Shown here one piece after another: positions 1-8,104 of a DNA stretch of 33,503 nucleotides. A model generated the notes under the pieces. That model made no database searches. It was not told the DNA's origin and saw only the letters and a program-made list of their open reading frames with translations. The DNA is from a virus. The stretch's first letter is position 1. Each line of letters opens with the position of its first letter. A program made the translations under genes and the position numbers. Location of the stretch: positions 1 to 33,503 of the IMG/VR virus record IMGVR_UViG_3300022934_000085. One strand, written 5' to 3'.

Positions 1-333
1 AACAAAGATAGCCGTCGAGCTTCTATGATATACCAAAGACCATCAATATGGGTGGAGTATGAAGAAGATGGTAAAAATGATTTTATATGTACTAATGCCG
101 TTACTTATTACATTCGCGATGATGAACTACACGCAGTCGTACAAATGCGTTCAAACGATGTCGTGTTCGGATACAAAAATGACTATGCTTGGCAGCTTCA
201 TGTTTTAGAAGAACTAGTACATGATTACAACAGTTGTAAAACTGATTCTTATGAAGAAATAAAACCTGGCGATATTATATGGCAAGTACAAAACTTGCAT
301 GTCTATGAAAGGCACTTTCATCTTGTCAAATAA
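1..333 (+). CDS. 42: dCMP hydroxymethylase (T4 gp42-like), 5'-truncated by window edge
   Basis: C-terminal 110 residues of a thymidylate-synthase-superfamily enzyme. The frame is open from base 1 and begins NKDSRRASMIYQRPS, so the gene starts upstream and the Met at 25 is internal. It matches T4 gp42 as I remember it: SRR phosphate-binding segment, catalytic Cys in FICTN (visible residue 30, equivalent to T4 Cys148), MRSNDVVFG, then KNDYAWQ. The Asp in NDYAWQ is equivalent to T4 Asp179, where thymidylate synthases have Asn; this residue favours dCMP over dUMP. The enzyme makes 5-hydroxymethyl-dCMP using methylene-tetrahydrofolate. The neighbouring dCMP deaminase and alpha-glucosyltransferase homologue fit a hydroxymethylcytosine pathway. 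It overlaps the next gene by 35 bases. Confidence 0.93.
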   Translation, partial: NKDSRRASMIYQRPSIWVEYEEDGKNDFICTNAVTYYIRDDELHAVVQMRSNDVVFGYKNDYAWQLHVLEELVHDYNSCKTDSYEEIKPGDIIWQVQNLHVYERHFHLVK

Positions 334-760
334 ATGGGATAAAAGATTTTTAGAAATGGCTCAACTTGTTTCGAGTTGGTCAAAAGATCCATCTCGAAAG
401 GTTGGAACTATTGCTGTCAGGAATAGAACAGTTATAGCTCAAGGTTACAATGGTTTTCCTCGAGGCATTAAAGATGATGAAAGATATAATGATAGAGAAA
501 CTAAATATAAATACGTCGTACATTCAGAAATGAATGCTATATATAATGCAGCACAAAATGGTGTATCTCTAGAAGGATCAACCATATACACTTATGGTTT
601 ACCAATATGTCATGATTGTGCAAAAGGGTTAATACAAGTAGGTGTGAAAAGAGTCGTATCACCTATACATGAAGTTCCTGAACATTGGAAGCTTTCATGC
701 CGTATGACTAAAGAAATGTTTGAGGAGGCGAATATATTATGGGATTGGATAAAGTTTTAG
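299..760 (+). CDS. cd: dCMP deaminase
   Basis: 153-residue zinc-dependent deoxycytidylate deaminase that converts dCMP to dUMP, the substrate for the ThyX encoded downstream. The zinc site is visible as HSE (His75, Glu77 as proton shuttle) and PICHDC (Cys104, Cys107). The N-terminal SRKVGTIAV and GYNGFPRG segments are typical of the family. Starts at 299 or 305 are both possible; either overlaps the end of gene 42, suggesting translational coupling. With dCMP hydroxymethylase next door, the two enzymes compete for the same dCMP pool, as in T4. Confidence 0.93.
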   Translation: MSMKGTFILSNKWDKRFLEMAQLVSSWSKDPSRKVGTIAVRNRTVIAQGYNGFPRGIKDDERYNDRETKYKYVVHSEMNAIYNAAQNGVSLEGSTIYTYGLPICHDCAKGLIQVGVKRVVSPIHEVPEHWKLSCRMTKEMFEEANILWDWIKF

Positions 761-1116
761 TTATTGGTCATAGTCCGGGTAAAACACCCATAAATAAACG
801 TAAGAATGGATCACCAACATTAAATAGATTAAACCGTTGGCTCGATGCATGTGAGGTAGATCTATACAGCTTCAGCAACATCTATGCACACCACAAGGAG
901 TTGTTGAAAATAACTGATATAGATGAAACATATGTTTATAAAATCACTAAAAATTATAATAAAATTATAACATTAGGCGGTTTTGTATCACAATATTTCA
1001 CTAAAAGAGGTATAAAGCACTTTCCTGCTCCACATCCCTCGCCACGTAATAGAAAGTTTAATGATAAATCGTATGAACCCATGGTTATAAATCAATTGAA
1101 GGAGTATTTGAAATGA
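739..1116 (+). CDS. uracil-DNA-glycosylase-superfamily-like protein
   Basis: 125 residues. The N-terminal VLVIGHSPGKTP resembles the uracil-DNA-glycosylase motif A loop (GxxPG). The C-terminal IITLGGFVSQYF followed by PAPHPSPRNR resembles the second conserved region with HPSP. It is shorter than bacterial family 4/5 enzymes (about 200 residues) and has no Fe-S cysteine set, so it could be a reduced glycosylase or a base or nucleotide recognition protein. The start at 739 has a strong Shine-Dalgarno (GAGGAGG) and overlaps the deaminase by 22 bases. Its place inside the DNA-modification block suggests a role in base surveillance, which is inference. Confidence 0.55.
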   Translation: MGLDKVLVIGHSPGKTPINKRKNGSPTLNRLNRWLDACEVDLYSFSNIYAHHKELLKITDIDETYVYKITKNYNKIITLGGFVSQYFTKRGIKHFPAPHPSPRNRKFNDKSYEPMVINQLKEYLK

Positions 1117-2393
1117 AGATAGGTGTATTATTAGGTAGAGGTGTAGAAGGTGTAGGCTTAACTAAAAACGTAGTTGAGTTTCAAAGGCTTTTCCCTGGCG
1201 TAGAAGTATATGCTACAATCGATAAATTGTGGCAAAGAATGAATTCAATGGATTTTAAAGTAAATTACTTTAGAGGTGCGGATTGGGATCAGATAAGTAA
1301 ACCAACAAAGAAATTTCCAGATTTATTAACATGTACACAGGTCATTGAAAGAATTAATCAACTTGATATGTGTATTGTTTGGAGTGTTCCATCTAAATCT
1401 CATCCAGAAGATTGCATTAGCAATTTTATAAAGATGATGGACGAAATTAAAGTACGTAAATCATTAGTTCAAGTTGATCATAAAATACATTCAATCAACA
1501 GGAATGCCGGACTAGTAGATATTTGTTCTAAGATGAATGTTCTTATGTGTCATTATATTGAAAATCCTTTTGGTAAATGGGTTAAAAAGAACAAGATTAA
1601 AACACCACTCACAAATATGGGTATAGGATTTAATTTTAATAAAGACTACTGGAAACCTATTGAACAACAAGATCCTTATCTTGTAAGATGGGTTGGTCGT
1701 ACAGCAATGTGGAAAGGTCCAGATGTTATGATTGATTTCCATAATGATCATCTTAAAGAACTTGGATTTAAAACTATATTAGAAGGTTTAGAAGCTTCAA
1801 TTAATTATCCTGCAGTTCTTTATAAAGATCCAAAACAAATGAAAGACAGAAGAGAAGTGATAAATTATTTCAGGCCTGAAAAAGGTATTGACAACACAGG
1901 TAAACATCCTGACTATGGTAGTGAAACTTCTGGACAAGGTGCATACTTATATGGAGCATACACTCATTCTGAAATGATGGAGCGTATGAGTGTCGGTGGA
2001 TTTGGCTCTGATCTCATGTATTTTAAAGATGATATATATGGCAACAATGTCGAATATTGTCACACTGATTGTTTTGCCGCCGGAGTTATTCCAGTTTTTC
2101 ATAAACACTTTTGTGATCACGTTATTCATAAAAAGCAAGGGAAGCCAATAAGTCAGTGCATAAATACTGGTACACTTGCAGTGGATGCAACTAATGCTGC
2201 AGAAGTTGCAAACAGTATGCTCTTATTAGCTAAAGATAATGTTAAAAGAGATGAATGGAGAAATATGATGTTTGAGTTTTGGAAAGAACACTGTGATGCT
2301 AAAGCTGTGTATGATGACATCATAGATAATACATTAAATTATAATGAAAAGTACAATGTTATTGAAACAAGTTTGGAGGAATTTTTCGTATGA
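1113..2393 (+). CDS. agt: DNA alpha-glucosyltransferase (T4 Agt-like)
   Basis: 426-residue GT-B glycosyltransferase colinear with T4 alpha-glucosyltransferase (about 400 residues) as I recall it. The N-terminus MKIGVLLGRGVEGVGLTK matches T4 MRICIFMARGLEGCGVTK. The central RWVGRTAMWKG and ILEGLEAS match RWIGRTTTWKG and VMEGLERS. The later HSEMMERMSVGGFG matches NSEMLERMSKSGFG. T4 Agt transfers glucose from UDP-glucose to 5-hydroxymethylcytosine in DNA and protects it from host restriction. Together with gp42 nearby, this says the phage DNA is probably glycosylated on hydroxymethylcytosine. The sugar actually transferred may not be glucose, because an SDR sugar-modifying enzyme is coupled directly downstream. 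It overlaps both neighbours by 4 bases. Confidence 0.92.
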   Translation: MKIGVLLGRGVEGVGLTKNVVEFQRLFPGVEVYATIDKLWQRMNSMDFKVNYFRGADWDQISKPTKKFPDLLTCTQVIERINQLDMCIVWSVPSKSHPEDCISNFIKMMDEIKVRKSLVQVDHKIHSINRNAGLVDICSKMNVLMCHYIENPFGKWVKKNKIKTPLTNMGIGFNFNKDYWKPIEQQDPYLVRWVGRTAMWKGPDVMIDFHNDHLKELGFKTILEGLEASINYPAVLYKDPKQMKDRREVINYFRPEKGIDNTGKHPDYGSETSGQGAYLYGAYTHSEMMERMSVGGFGSDLMYFKDDIYGNNVEYCHTDCFAAGVIPVFHKHFCDHVIHKKQGKPISQCINTGTLAVDATNAAEVANSMLLLAKDNVKRDEWRNMMFEFWKEHCDAKAVYDDIIDNTLNYNEKYNVIETSLEEFFV

Positions 2394-3145
2394 AAATAGC
2401 AATTACAGGATCAAGAGGTTTTATTGGAAGTCACCTCAAAACAAGACTTGAAAAAGATGGTCACGAAATAGTTGAATGGGATCTTAAAGAACTTTCGAAA
2501 TGTATAAAAGATTTTGAACCAGGTGATATTAATTATTGCATTCATCTTGCAGCTTATGCCGATGTGAGAGCGAGTTTAAAAGATCCACAAAAATATTGGG
2601 TCAACAATGTAGAAAATACTACAAGAATACAAAATATATGTCATCATAATAATATACCATTACTTTATGCATCATCTTCTTGTATTCATAATTGGTGGTT
2701 ATCGCCTTACGGTATTAGTAAGAAAGTAAATGAAGAAACTGCAAAGTTTGGTCAGGTAGGATTAAGATTTACTACTGTTTACGGTGATGGTGCAAGGGAT
2801 TCTATGTTAATTGGAAAATTAGTAAACGGCACTATTAAGTATCTTACCAGACATACTCGAGACTTTGTACATGTAAGTGATGTTGTAGATGCTATCGTTT
2901 TACTTATGAGCAAAGACATAAGATCGTTGAAGCCGGCCTATGATATAGGCACTGGAAAAGGTAACGTAGTTGAAGATCTCGGTGTATTAGCCGGATGGCA
3001 AGGCATTGAAGTTACTGATGGTGATACATGTGAAGCACAAAATAATACTGCTGATATATCTGCAATGAGAGAATTAGGTTGGGAACCAAAAGTAGACGTA
3101 CGAGATTACATCGTACAAAAAACAATTCAAATGGCAGGCCAATGA
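2390..3145 (+). CDS. NAD-dependent sugar-nucleotide epimerase/dehydratase (extended SDR)
   Basis: 251 residues. The Rossmann nucleotide-binding motif TGSRGFIGSH sits near residue 6, followed by HLAAYADVRAS, the ASSSCIHN strand with catalytic Ser/Thr region, and catalytic Tyr-x-x-x-Lys in SPYGISKK. The C-terminal half has the RDFVHVSDVVDAI segment typical of UDP-glucose 4-epimerases and related dehydratases. It is shorter than a standard epimerase (about 310-330 residues). Start codon ATG overlaps the agt stop (ATGA), so the two are coupled. It probably alters a nucleotide sugar; whether for DNA glycosylation or for the glycan island at 12606-20698 cannot be decided from sequence. Confidence 0.9.
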   Translation: MKIAITGSRGFIGSHLKTRLEKDGHEIVEWDLKELSKCIKDFEPGDINYCIHLAAYADVRASLKDPQKYWVNNVENTTRIQNICHHNNIPLLYASSSCIHNWWLSPYGISKKVNEETAKFGQVGLRFTTVYGDGARDSMLIGKLVNGTIKYLTRHTRDFVHVSDVVDAIVLLMSKDIRSLKPAYDIGTGKGNVVEDLGVLAGWQGIEVTDGDTCEAQNNTADISAMRELGWEPKVDVRDYIVQKTIQMAGQ

Positions 3146-4338
3146 ATTATGCAAGTATAGTTCCATTAATAGGCGGTGAAACCATCGCCATGGAACGCGT
3201 ATTTAAAAAAAGACCGGAGTATATATTAAGTTATGAAGATTTCAAAGCAAACGATACTCACTTGGTGGAGTATTACAAAAGAGAAGTTCCCTACTATCTT
3301 TTGGGAAACGATAGGAGTTATGACTTACCTTCTGTCGATGTTGTTAATACCGTGTGCCCTTGTGCTGGTTTGTCTAGTCTCAATACTTCAGCATCTTCTG
3401 ATGCTGCTGCTAACGATTGGATGCTTACCTCTGCTAATTATGTCTTGGGTACACTCAAACCTCAAGTATTCTGGGGTGAAAATGCACCAAGACTCGCTTC
3501 AAAAATGGGCGAACCAATTGTCGAAAATCTCAGAGCGATTGGAAGAGAGTTTGGATACACTTTCAGCTTATATAAAACGAAGTCTCTCCTACATGGACTC
3601 GGACAAGTAAGAGACAGATCATTTTATTTTTTCTGGAAAGGCGATAAAGTACCTCAGTTTGAATATATAAAAAGGGAACATGAAAAAATTGAGGATACGA
3701 TACGTTCCGTGAAACGCAGATCAGATGATCCGATGAATGTCCTTACTAACACCAATGTTCCTTCACGAGACCCATACTATCGATATGTCTTAGAAGAAAT
3801 GCATGGTGGTATAACGCATAAAGAGTTCCAAAACAAAATTGAAAAAAGTTATGATGTTTTACATTACATAGAAGATAACGAACATTCGTATGACCGTGTA
3901 ACAAATTGGATGTCGGCTCATGGTTATGAAAAACAAGCACAGCGTTGCAAAGTCATGCATGAAAAATTAGCATCTGGTGGAAACATTATGAGAAGAGGCG
4001 TATATGTACCAAAGAATTATATTGGTGCTTTTGTAGGCAGTGCACCTACAAAGCTTACACATCCAGATGAAGATAGATTTTTAACAATAAGAGAATGTTT
4101 AAGTATTATGGGATTACCTGAAGATTTTATTTTACAAGGTGGTCTTAAAAATTTAAATCATATATGTCAGAATGTACCAGTCACAACAGCAAGTGATATG
4201 GCGGAACACGTTTTAAAATTTTGTGATGGTAGATTGAATAACCAGTTATGGGATCAAGACTTTATGGTACAAGATAATCGAAAGCAGTCAATAGTTAGTG
4301 AAAATAAACCTTTACAATTAGATGCTTTTATGGTATAA
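3142..4338 (+). CDS. C5-cytosine DNA methyltransferase family protein
   Basis: 398 residues from the ATG at 3142, which overlaps the SDR stop (ATGA). The longer open frame from 3079 runs inside the SDR gene and is not used. Motifs in order: a glycine-rich SAM segment IVPLIGGETIA (motif I variant), catalytic CPCAGLSS with Cys74, WGENAP (motif VI, ENV variant), GQVRDRSFYFFW (motif VIII, QxRxR), a variable target-recognition region, then LTIRECLSIMGLPEDF and ICQNVPV (motifs IX-X). It should methylate cytosine C5 at a short site. This is odd in a phage that appears to fill C5 with hydroxymethyl groups; it may act on incoming unmodified DNA or use modified cytosine as substrate. Confidence 0.87.
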   Translation: MNYASIVPLIGGETIAMERVFKKRPEYILSYEDFKANDTHLVEYYKREVPYYLLGNDRSYDLPSVDVVNTVCPCAGLSSLNTSASSDAAANDWMLTSANYVLGTLKPQVFWGENAPRLASKMGEPIVENLRAIGREFGYTFSLYKTKSLLHGLGQVRDRSFYFFWKGDKVPQFEYIKREHEKIEDTIRSVKRRSDDPMNVLTNTNVPSRDPYYRYVLEEMHGGITHKEFQNKIEKSYDVLHYIEDNEHSYDRVTNWMSAHGYEKQAQRCKVMHEKLASGGNIMRRGVYVPKNYIGAFVGSAPTKLTHPDEDRFLTIRECLSIMGLPEDFILQGGLKNLNHICQNVPVTTASDMAEHVLKFCDGRLNNQLWDQDFMVQDNRKQSIVSENKPLQLDAFMV

Positions 4339-4339
4339 T
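4311..4339 (+). promoter_or_regulatory. sigma70-like promoter of uvsX operon
   Basis: TTTACA at 4311-4316, 17-bp spacer, TATAAT at 4334-4339, preceded by TGG (extended -10). It lies in the last codons of the methyltransferase gene and leads to a Shine-Dalgarno TAGGAG at 4354-4359 ahead of uvsX. The same architecture recurs at 10261, 27306 and 33381. Confidence 0.8.
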
Positions 4340-4365
4340 AATTATATTATTTGTAGGAGAAATAT

Positions 4366-5406
4366 ATGTCAATAATGGATAAATTAAAAAAGAATAGTAA
4401 AAGTGATTTTACTTCAATACTATCTGATTCCAAATTCTTTAACGAAAAAGATATGGTGTCAACAGATGTACCAATGATAAACGTAGCATTGTCTGGTTCA
4501 ATGGATGGTGGATTGGCGCCTGGACTTACAGTATTGGCTGGTCCTTCAAAACATTTTAAAACTTCATTTGCATTAATAATGGCAAGTGCTTATTTGAAAA
4601 AATATGAAGATGCTGTGTTATTGTTTTATGATTCAGAATTTGGTTCACCTCAATCTTATTTTGAAAACTTTGGCATTGATACTAATAGAGTATTACATAC
4701 TCCTATCACTAATGTTGAAGAACTTAAGTTTGATATCATATCACAACTCGAAGGTTTAGAAAGAGATGATAAGGTTATTATAGTAATTGATTCAGTTGGT
4801 AACCTTGCTTCTAAAAAAGAATTAGAAGATGCAATAAATGAAAAATCAGTGGCAGATATGTCTAGAGCAAAAGCACTAAAAGGTTTATTCAGAATGACAA
4901 CACCTTATCTGAATATGAAGAATATACCTTTGATTGCAGTTAACCATACTTACCAAGAGATTGGATTATTTCCAAAAGCTGTAGTTTCTGGTGGTACTGG
5001 CATTTACTATAGTGCTGATAACATCTGGATTCTTGGCCGTCAGCAAGACAAACAAGGAACAGAAATAAAAGGCTATCACTTTGTAATCAATGTGGAGAAA
5101 TCAAGATATGTTAAAGAAAAGTCTAAAATTCCTATTTCTGTTAGTTGGGACGGTGGTGTTGAGCATTGGTCTGGCATGCTCGATGTTGCTTTGTCTGGTA
5201 ATTATGTTAGTAAGCCCAGCGCTGGTTGGTACTGCCGAGTTGATAAATCAACTGGAGAATTGGTGGAACCAAAAGTTCGAGAAAAAGACACCTTGAATGA
5301 AAAGTTTTGGAAACCAATAATTGAAGAAACAGATTTCAAGCAATACTTAATTAACAAGTATTCGATACTAAACTCTGTTAATTTAGCTAAGCTGGACGAA
5401 CATTAA
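4366..5406 (+). CDS. uvsX: UvsX recombinase (RecA-like)
   Basis: 346-residue T4 UvsX homologue that catalyses ATP-driven strand exchange in recombination-dependent replication and repair. The Walker A is the phage variant GPSKHFKTS (Lys65), as in T4 GPSKSFKS. It is followed by LLFYDSEFG, the Walker B strand VIIVIDSVGNLASKKE, IPLIAVNHTYQE, GGTGIYYSAD and VEKSRYVKEKSK, all colinear with T4. The C-terminus is shorter than in T4. The gene has its own promoter and starts the replication operon, overlapping the next gene by one base. Confidence 0.96.
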   Translation: MSIMDKLKKNSKSDFTSILSDSKFFNEKDMVSTDVPMINVALSGSMDGGLAPGLTVLAGPSKHFKTSFALIMASAYLKKYEDAVLLFYDSEFGSPQSYFENFGIDTNRVLHTPITNVEELKFDIISQLEGLERDDKVIIVIDSVGNLASKKELEDAINEKSVADMSRAKALKGLFRMTTPYLNMKNIPLIAVNHTYQEIGLFPKAVVSGGTGIYYSADNIWILGRQQDKQGTEIKGYHFVINVEKSRYVKEKSKIPISVSWDGGVEHWSGMLDVALSGNYVSKPSAGWYCRVDKSTGELVEPKVREKDTLNEKFWKPIIEETDFKQYLINKYSILNSVNLAKLDEH

Positions 5407-5708
5407 TGGTCTTAAAAGAAAATGTTCATTATGAAATAATACCTGATAAAGGAGACGATCAAGCTTGGAACGTAAGGATCTTATCAGGTATGTTCACAGA
5501 AACAGTATTAAGATACGGTGTTGTAAAATTTAATGGTAAAGAAAAAAACATGTCATTTAATTTTGATATTGTATCCACACCAGATACAGAACTCAATGTA
5601 TCTAATTTAGAATTACAAGATTTTGCTGGAATGATGCTTGAACAAATTATGGCTCAAGGTATTCGTGATGGTGAAGTTATAACAAGAGAGGTAAAAGATG
5701 CAGATTAG
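5406..5708 (+). CDS. conserved phage protein of unknown function
   Basis: 100 residues, acidic, no membrane segment and no recognised motif. The N-terminal half (VHYEIIPDKGDDQAWNVRIL) reads as a small beta-rich domain and the C-terminal third as one helix. ATG overlaps the uvsX stop by one base, so it is translationally coupled. It sits between uvsX and the gp41 helicase. A replication or recombination accessory role is only suggested by position. Confidence 0.8.
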   Translation: MVLKENVHYEIIPDKGDDQAWNVRILSGMFTETVLRYGVVKFNGKEKNMSFNFDIVSTPDTELNVSNLELQDFAGMMLEQIMAQGIRDGEVITREVKDAD

Positions 5709-5880
5709 CCCAACACAAAGACTAATGTTGATCATGGATGAAATTGCAATTGCAAAAGGAAAATTAAGACCAGAAGATACCGGTCACATTCATACATCAA
5801 TAAGCTACTTAGAAAGTAGAGCAGAAGAAGTACAAAAAGAAATAGATGAAGGATTAAGAAAAGCTGCCTATGCCAACTAA
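5698..5880 (+). CDS. small helical hypothetical protein
   Basis: 60 residues, predicted mostly helical, with a charged amphipathic C-terminal half (ESRAEEVQKEIDEGLRKA). No family recognised. It overlaps its upstream neighbour by 11 bases and the helicase gene by 11 bases. The SD for its start is GAGAGG a few bases upstream, inside the preceding gene. Confidence 0.7.
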   Translation: MQISPTQRLMLIMDEIAIAKGKLRPEDTGHIHTSISYLESRAEEVQKEIDEGLRKAAYAN

Positions 5881-7237
5881 TTTAGAACAAACTATATTAC
5901 GTAATCTTTTAACCGATGAAGAATATATGCGTAAAGTATTACCTTTCATTAAACCAGATTACTTTGAAGGCATATATCGAATACTATTTCGTGAAGCTGG
6001 TAAGTTTGTAGCAAAATATAATAAGCTACCAAATGCTGAAGCTTTTAAGATAGAACTCGATAACGCCGATAAATTAAATGATGAACAATATAATTTGGCT
6101 ATGGATATTGTGCCGCAATTATTTGCTGGTGAAAAGGTAGATGATAAGTGGTTAATTGATACTACTGAAAAGTGGTGTCAAGATCGTGCAATATATCTTG
6201 CAATTATGGAATCAATATCAATTATTGACGGAAAGCACGAACAATTAACTAAAGGCGCTTTACCTGATTTATTAACTAAAGCATTAGGCGTTGGCTTTGA
6301 TTTAAAAGTAGGTCACGATTATGTAGAAAATGCTGAAGACAGATATGAATTTTATCACACAGAAGAAGATAGATTGCCTTTTGATTTAGAATACTTTAAC
6401 ACAATCACAAAAGGCGGTGTTCCACGTAAGACTCTTAATATTGCTCTTGCTGGTACAGGTGTTGGTAAATCTTTATTCATGTGTCATGTTGCCTCCTCTG
6501 CCTTAGTGCAAGGTTTCAATGTTTTATACATTACAATGGAAATGGCTGAAGAAAGAATTGCTGAAAGAATAGATGCTAATTTACTAAACGTTCCTATAGA
6601 TCAACTTGATAAGATGTCAAAAGACATGTTTACTACAAAGGTAAAAGATATTTCTCGTAAGACAACTGGTAAATTAATTATTAAAGAGTATCCAACTGGT
6701 TCAGCACATTCAGGTCATTTCAGAGCTTTACTTAATGAACTAAAACTTAAAAGACAATTTGAACCCGATTTAATATTCATAGATTATTTAAATATATGTG
6801 CAAGTTCAAGAATGAAAGGAATGGGCGGTGCAATCAATTCATACTCTTACATTAAAGCAATTGCTGAAGAATTACGTGGTCTTGCAGTCGAATTTGACTT
6901 ACCGATCTTCTCTGCAACGCAAACGACTCGTTCTGGTTATTCTAACTCGGATGTTGGGCTTGAAGATACAAGTGAATCTTTTGGATTACCCGCTACTGCG
7001 GACTTAATGTTTGCTCTTATATCAACTGAAGAACTTGAAAAGCAAGGTCAGTTTATGGTCAAACAATTAAAGAACAGATACAACGATCCAACACAACATA
7101 AAAGATTTGTAGTTGGTGTTGATCGTAGTAAAATGCGATTATATGATGTAGAAGAAAATCAACAAACATTAACAGACGATACACCAGTGTTTGATAAAAC
7201 TCCAACTGGTCAACGATTTAAGGATTTTAAATTATAA
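5870..7237 (+). CDS. 41: replicative DNA helicase (T4 gp41, DnaB-like)
   Basis: 455-residue hexameric 5'-3' helicase of the SF4/DnaB family. The N-terminal helical domain (about 1-145) begins EQTILRNLL, as in DnaB-type helicases. The RecA-like domain has Walker A ALAGTGVGKS (Lys200), LYITMEMAEERIAERID, Walker B DLIFIDYLNIC, the sensor ATQTTRSG and KNRYNDP near the end. It would unwind the fork with the phage primase. It lies four genes upstream of RNase H in one dense run of replication genes. Confidence 0.95.
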   Translation: MPTNLEQTILRNLLTDEEYMRKVLPFIKPDYFEGIYRILFREAGKFVAKYNKLPNAEAFKIELDNADKLNDEQYNLAMDIVPQLFAGEKVDDKWLIDTTEKWCQDRAIYLAIMESISIIDGKHEQLTKGALPDLLTKALGVGFDLKVGHDYVENAEDRYEFYHTEEDRLPFDLEYFNTITKGGVPRKTLNIALAGTGVGKSLFMCHVASSALVQGFNVLYITMEMAEERIAERIDANLLNVPIDQLDKMSKDMFTTKVKDISRKTTGKLIIKEYPTGSAHSGHFRALLNELKLKRQFEPDLIFIDYLNICASSRMKGMGGAINSYSYIKAIAEELRGLAVEFDLPIFSATQTTRSGYSNSDVGLEDTSESFGLPATADLMFALISTEELEKQGQFMVKQLKNRYNDPTQHKRFVVGVDRSKMRLYDVEENQQTLTDDTPVFDKTPTGQRFKDFKL

Positions 7238-7443
7238 TGTTTTATGATATAAAAAAATTAAATGAGTTAGAAAAAGAACTATCTGAAAACTTGATGCAAG
7301 CAGATGGTAAAACACACGAAAAAGAGTTTAGACAATTTTGGATAAATTATAGAAGTGATGTACCAAAATGTTTAATGGCAATAAGAGAATATATAAGTTT
7401 ATTAGAACAACTGGAGCGGCAAAATGATAGCAAAACTAGTTAG
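7237..7443 (+). CDS. small hypothetical protein
   Basis: 68 residues, charged and probably helical throughout, beginning MFYDIKKLNELEKELSENL. No recognised domain. ATG overlaps the helicase stop by one base and its tail overlaps thyX by 20 bases, indicating coupled expression. Confidence 0.75.
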   Translation: MFYDIKKLNELEKELSENLMQADGKTHEKEFRQFWINYRSDVPKCLMAIREYISLLEQLERQNDSKTS

Positions 7444-8104
7444 TTACAGCAAATCATCTGAATTTAAAAGTTATGATAGTAACGAATATGGACCACTTGA
7501 TGTGCAAGACTTAATTGCTTTTTGTGCAAGAGTTTCTAATCCATCAGGCCAACTAAATACTGAAACTAATGAAAAGCTTTTAAAATATCTTATTAAGCAT
7601 CAACATTGGTCTCCGTTTGAAATGGCAAGTGCTTGTATTGAAATTAATACTACTAGAGATATAGCCAGACAAATACTTAGACACCGTAGTTTTAGTTTTC
7701 AAGAGTTTAGTCAAAGATATGCAAACCCAGTAAAGGAGTTACAATTTGTTACAAGAGAAGCGAGAATGCAAGACGATAAGAATAGACAAAGTAGTATCGA
7801 AGTTGATGACGAAGCTTTCCAACTCGATTGGGAAAGAGAACAAAAAAGAGTCATATGGTTATGCAAACAAGTCTATGAAGCCGCAATCAAAAAAGGAATA
7901 GCCAAAGAAGTTGCAAGAGCAGTATTACCTGAAGGTTTAACTACATCAAGGATTTATATGAATGGAACAATAAGAAGCTGGATTCATTTTATTGAATTAA
8001 GATCAGGTAATGGTACTCAAAAAGAATGCAGTGAAGTTGCAAGAGCTTGTGCTGAAGCAATAGCAAAAATCTTTCCAATGGTGAAAGGGTTTGTGAATGA
8101 ATAA
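7424..8104 (+). CDS. thyX: flavin-dependent thymidylate synthase ThyX
   Basis: 226 residues. The ThyX signature RHRSFSFQEFSQRY is at residues 86-99 (family RHRxxSxNExSxRY), with the C-terminal RSWIHFIELRS segment also typical. It makes dTMP from dUMP with FAD and methylene-tetrahydrofolate, using dUMP supplied by the dCMP deaminase at 299. A ThyX here, alongside a ThyA-superfamily gp42, supports the view that the latter works on dCMP. SD GGAG lies in the previous gene. Confidence 0.95.
   Translation: MIAKLVSYSKSSEFKSYDSNEYGPLDVQDLIAFCARVSNPSGQLNTETNEKLLKYLIKHQHWSPFEMASACIEINTTRDIARQILRHRSFSFQEFSQRYANPVKELQFVTREARMQDDKNRQSSIEVDDEAFQLDWEREQKRVIWLCKQVYEAAIKKGIAKEVARAVLPEGLTTSRIYMNGTIRSWIHFIELRSGNGTQKECSEVARACAEAIAKIFPMVKGFVNE

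Noticed and set aside
3079-3141. Upstream extension of the methyltransferase frame
   Set aside because: It lies inside the SDR gene; the ATGA overlap at 3142 gives a natural start.
3233-3610. 125-codon frame within the methyltransferase gene
   Set aside because: Shifted-frame shadow of a gene with all C5-methyltransferase motifs.
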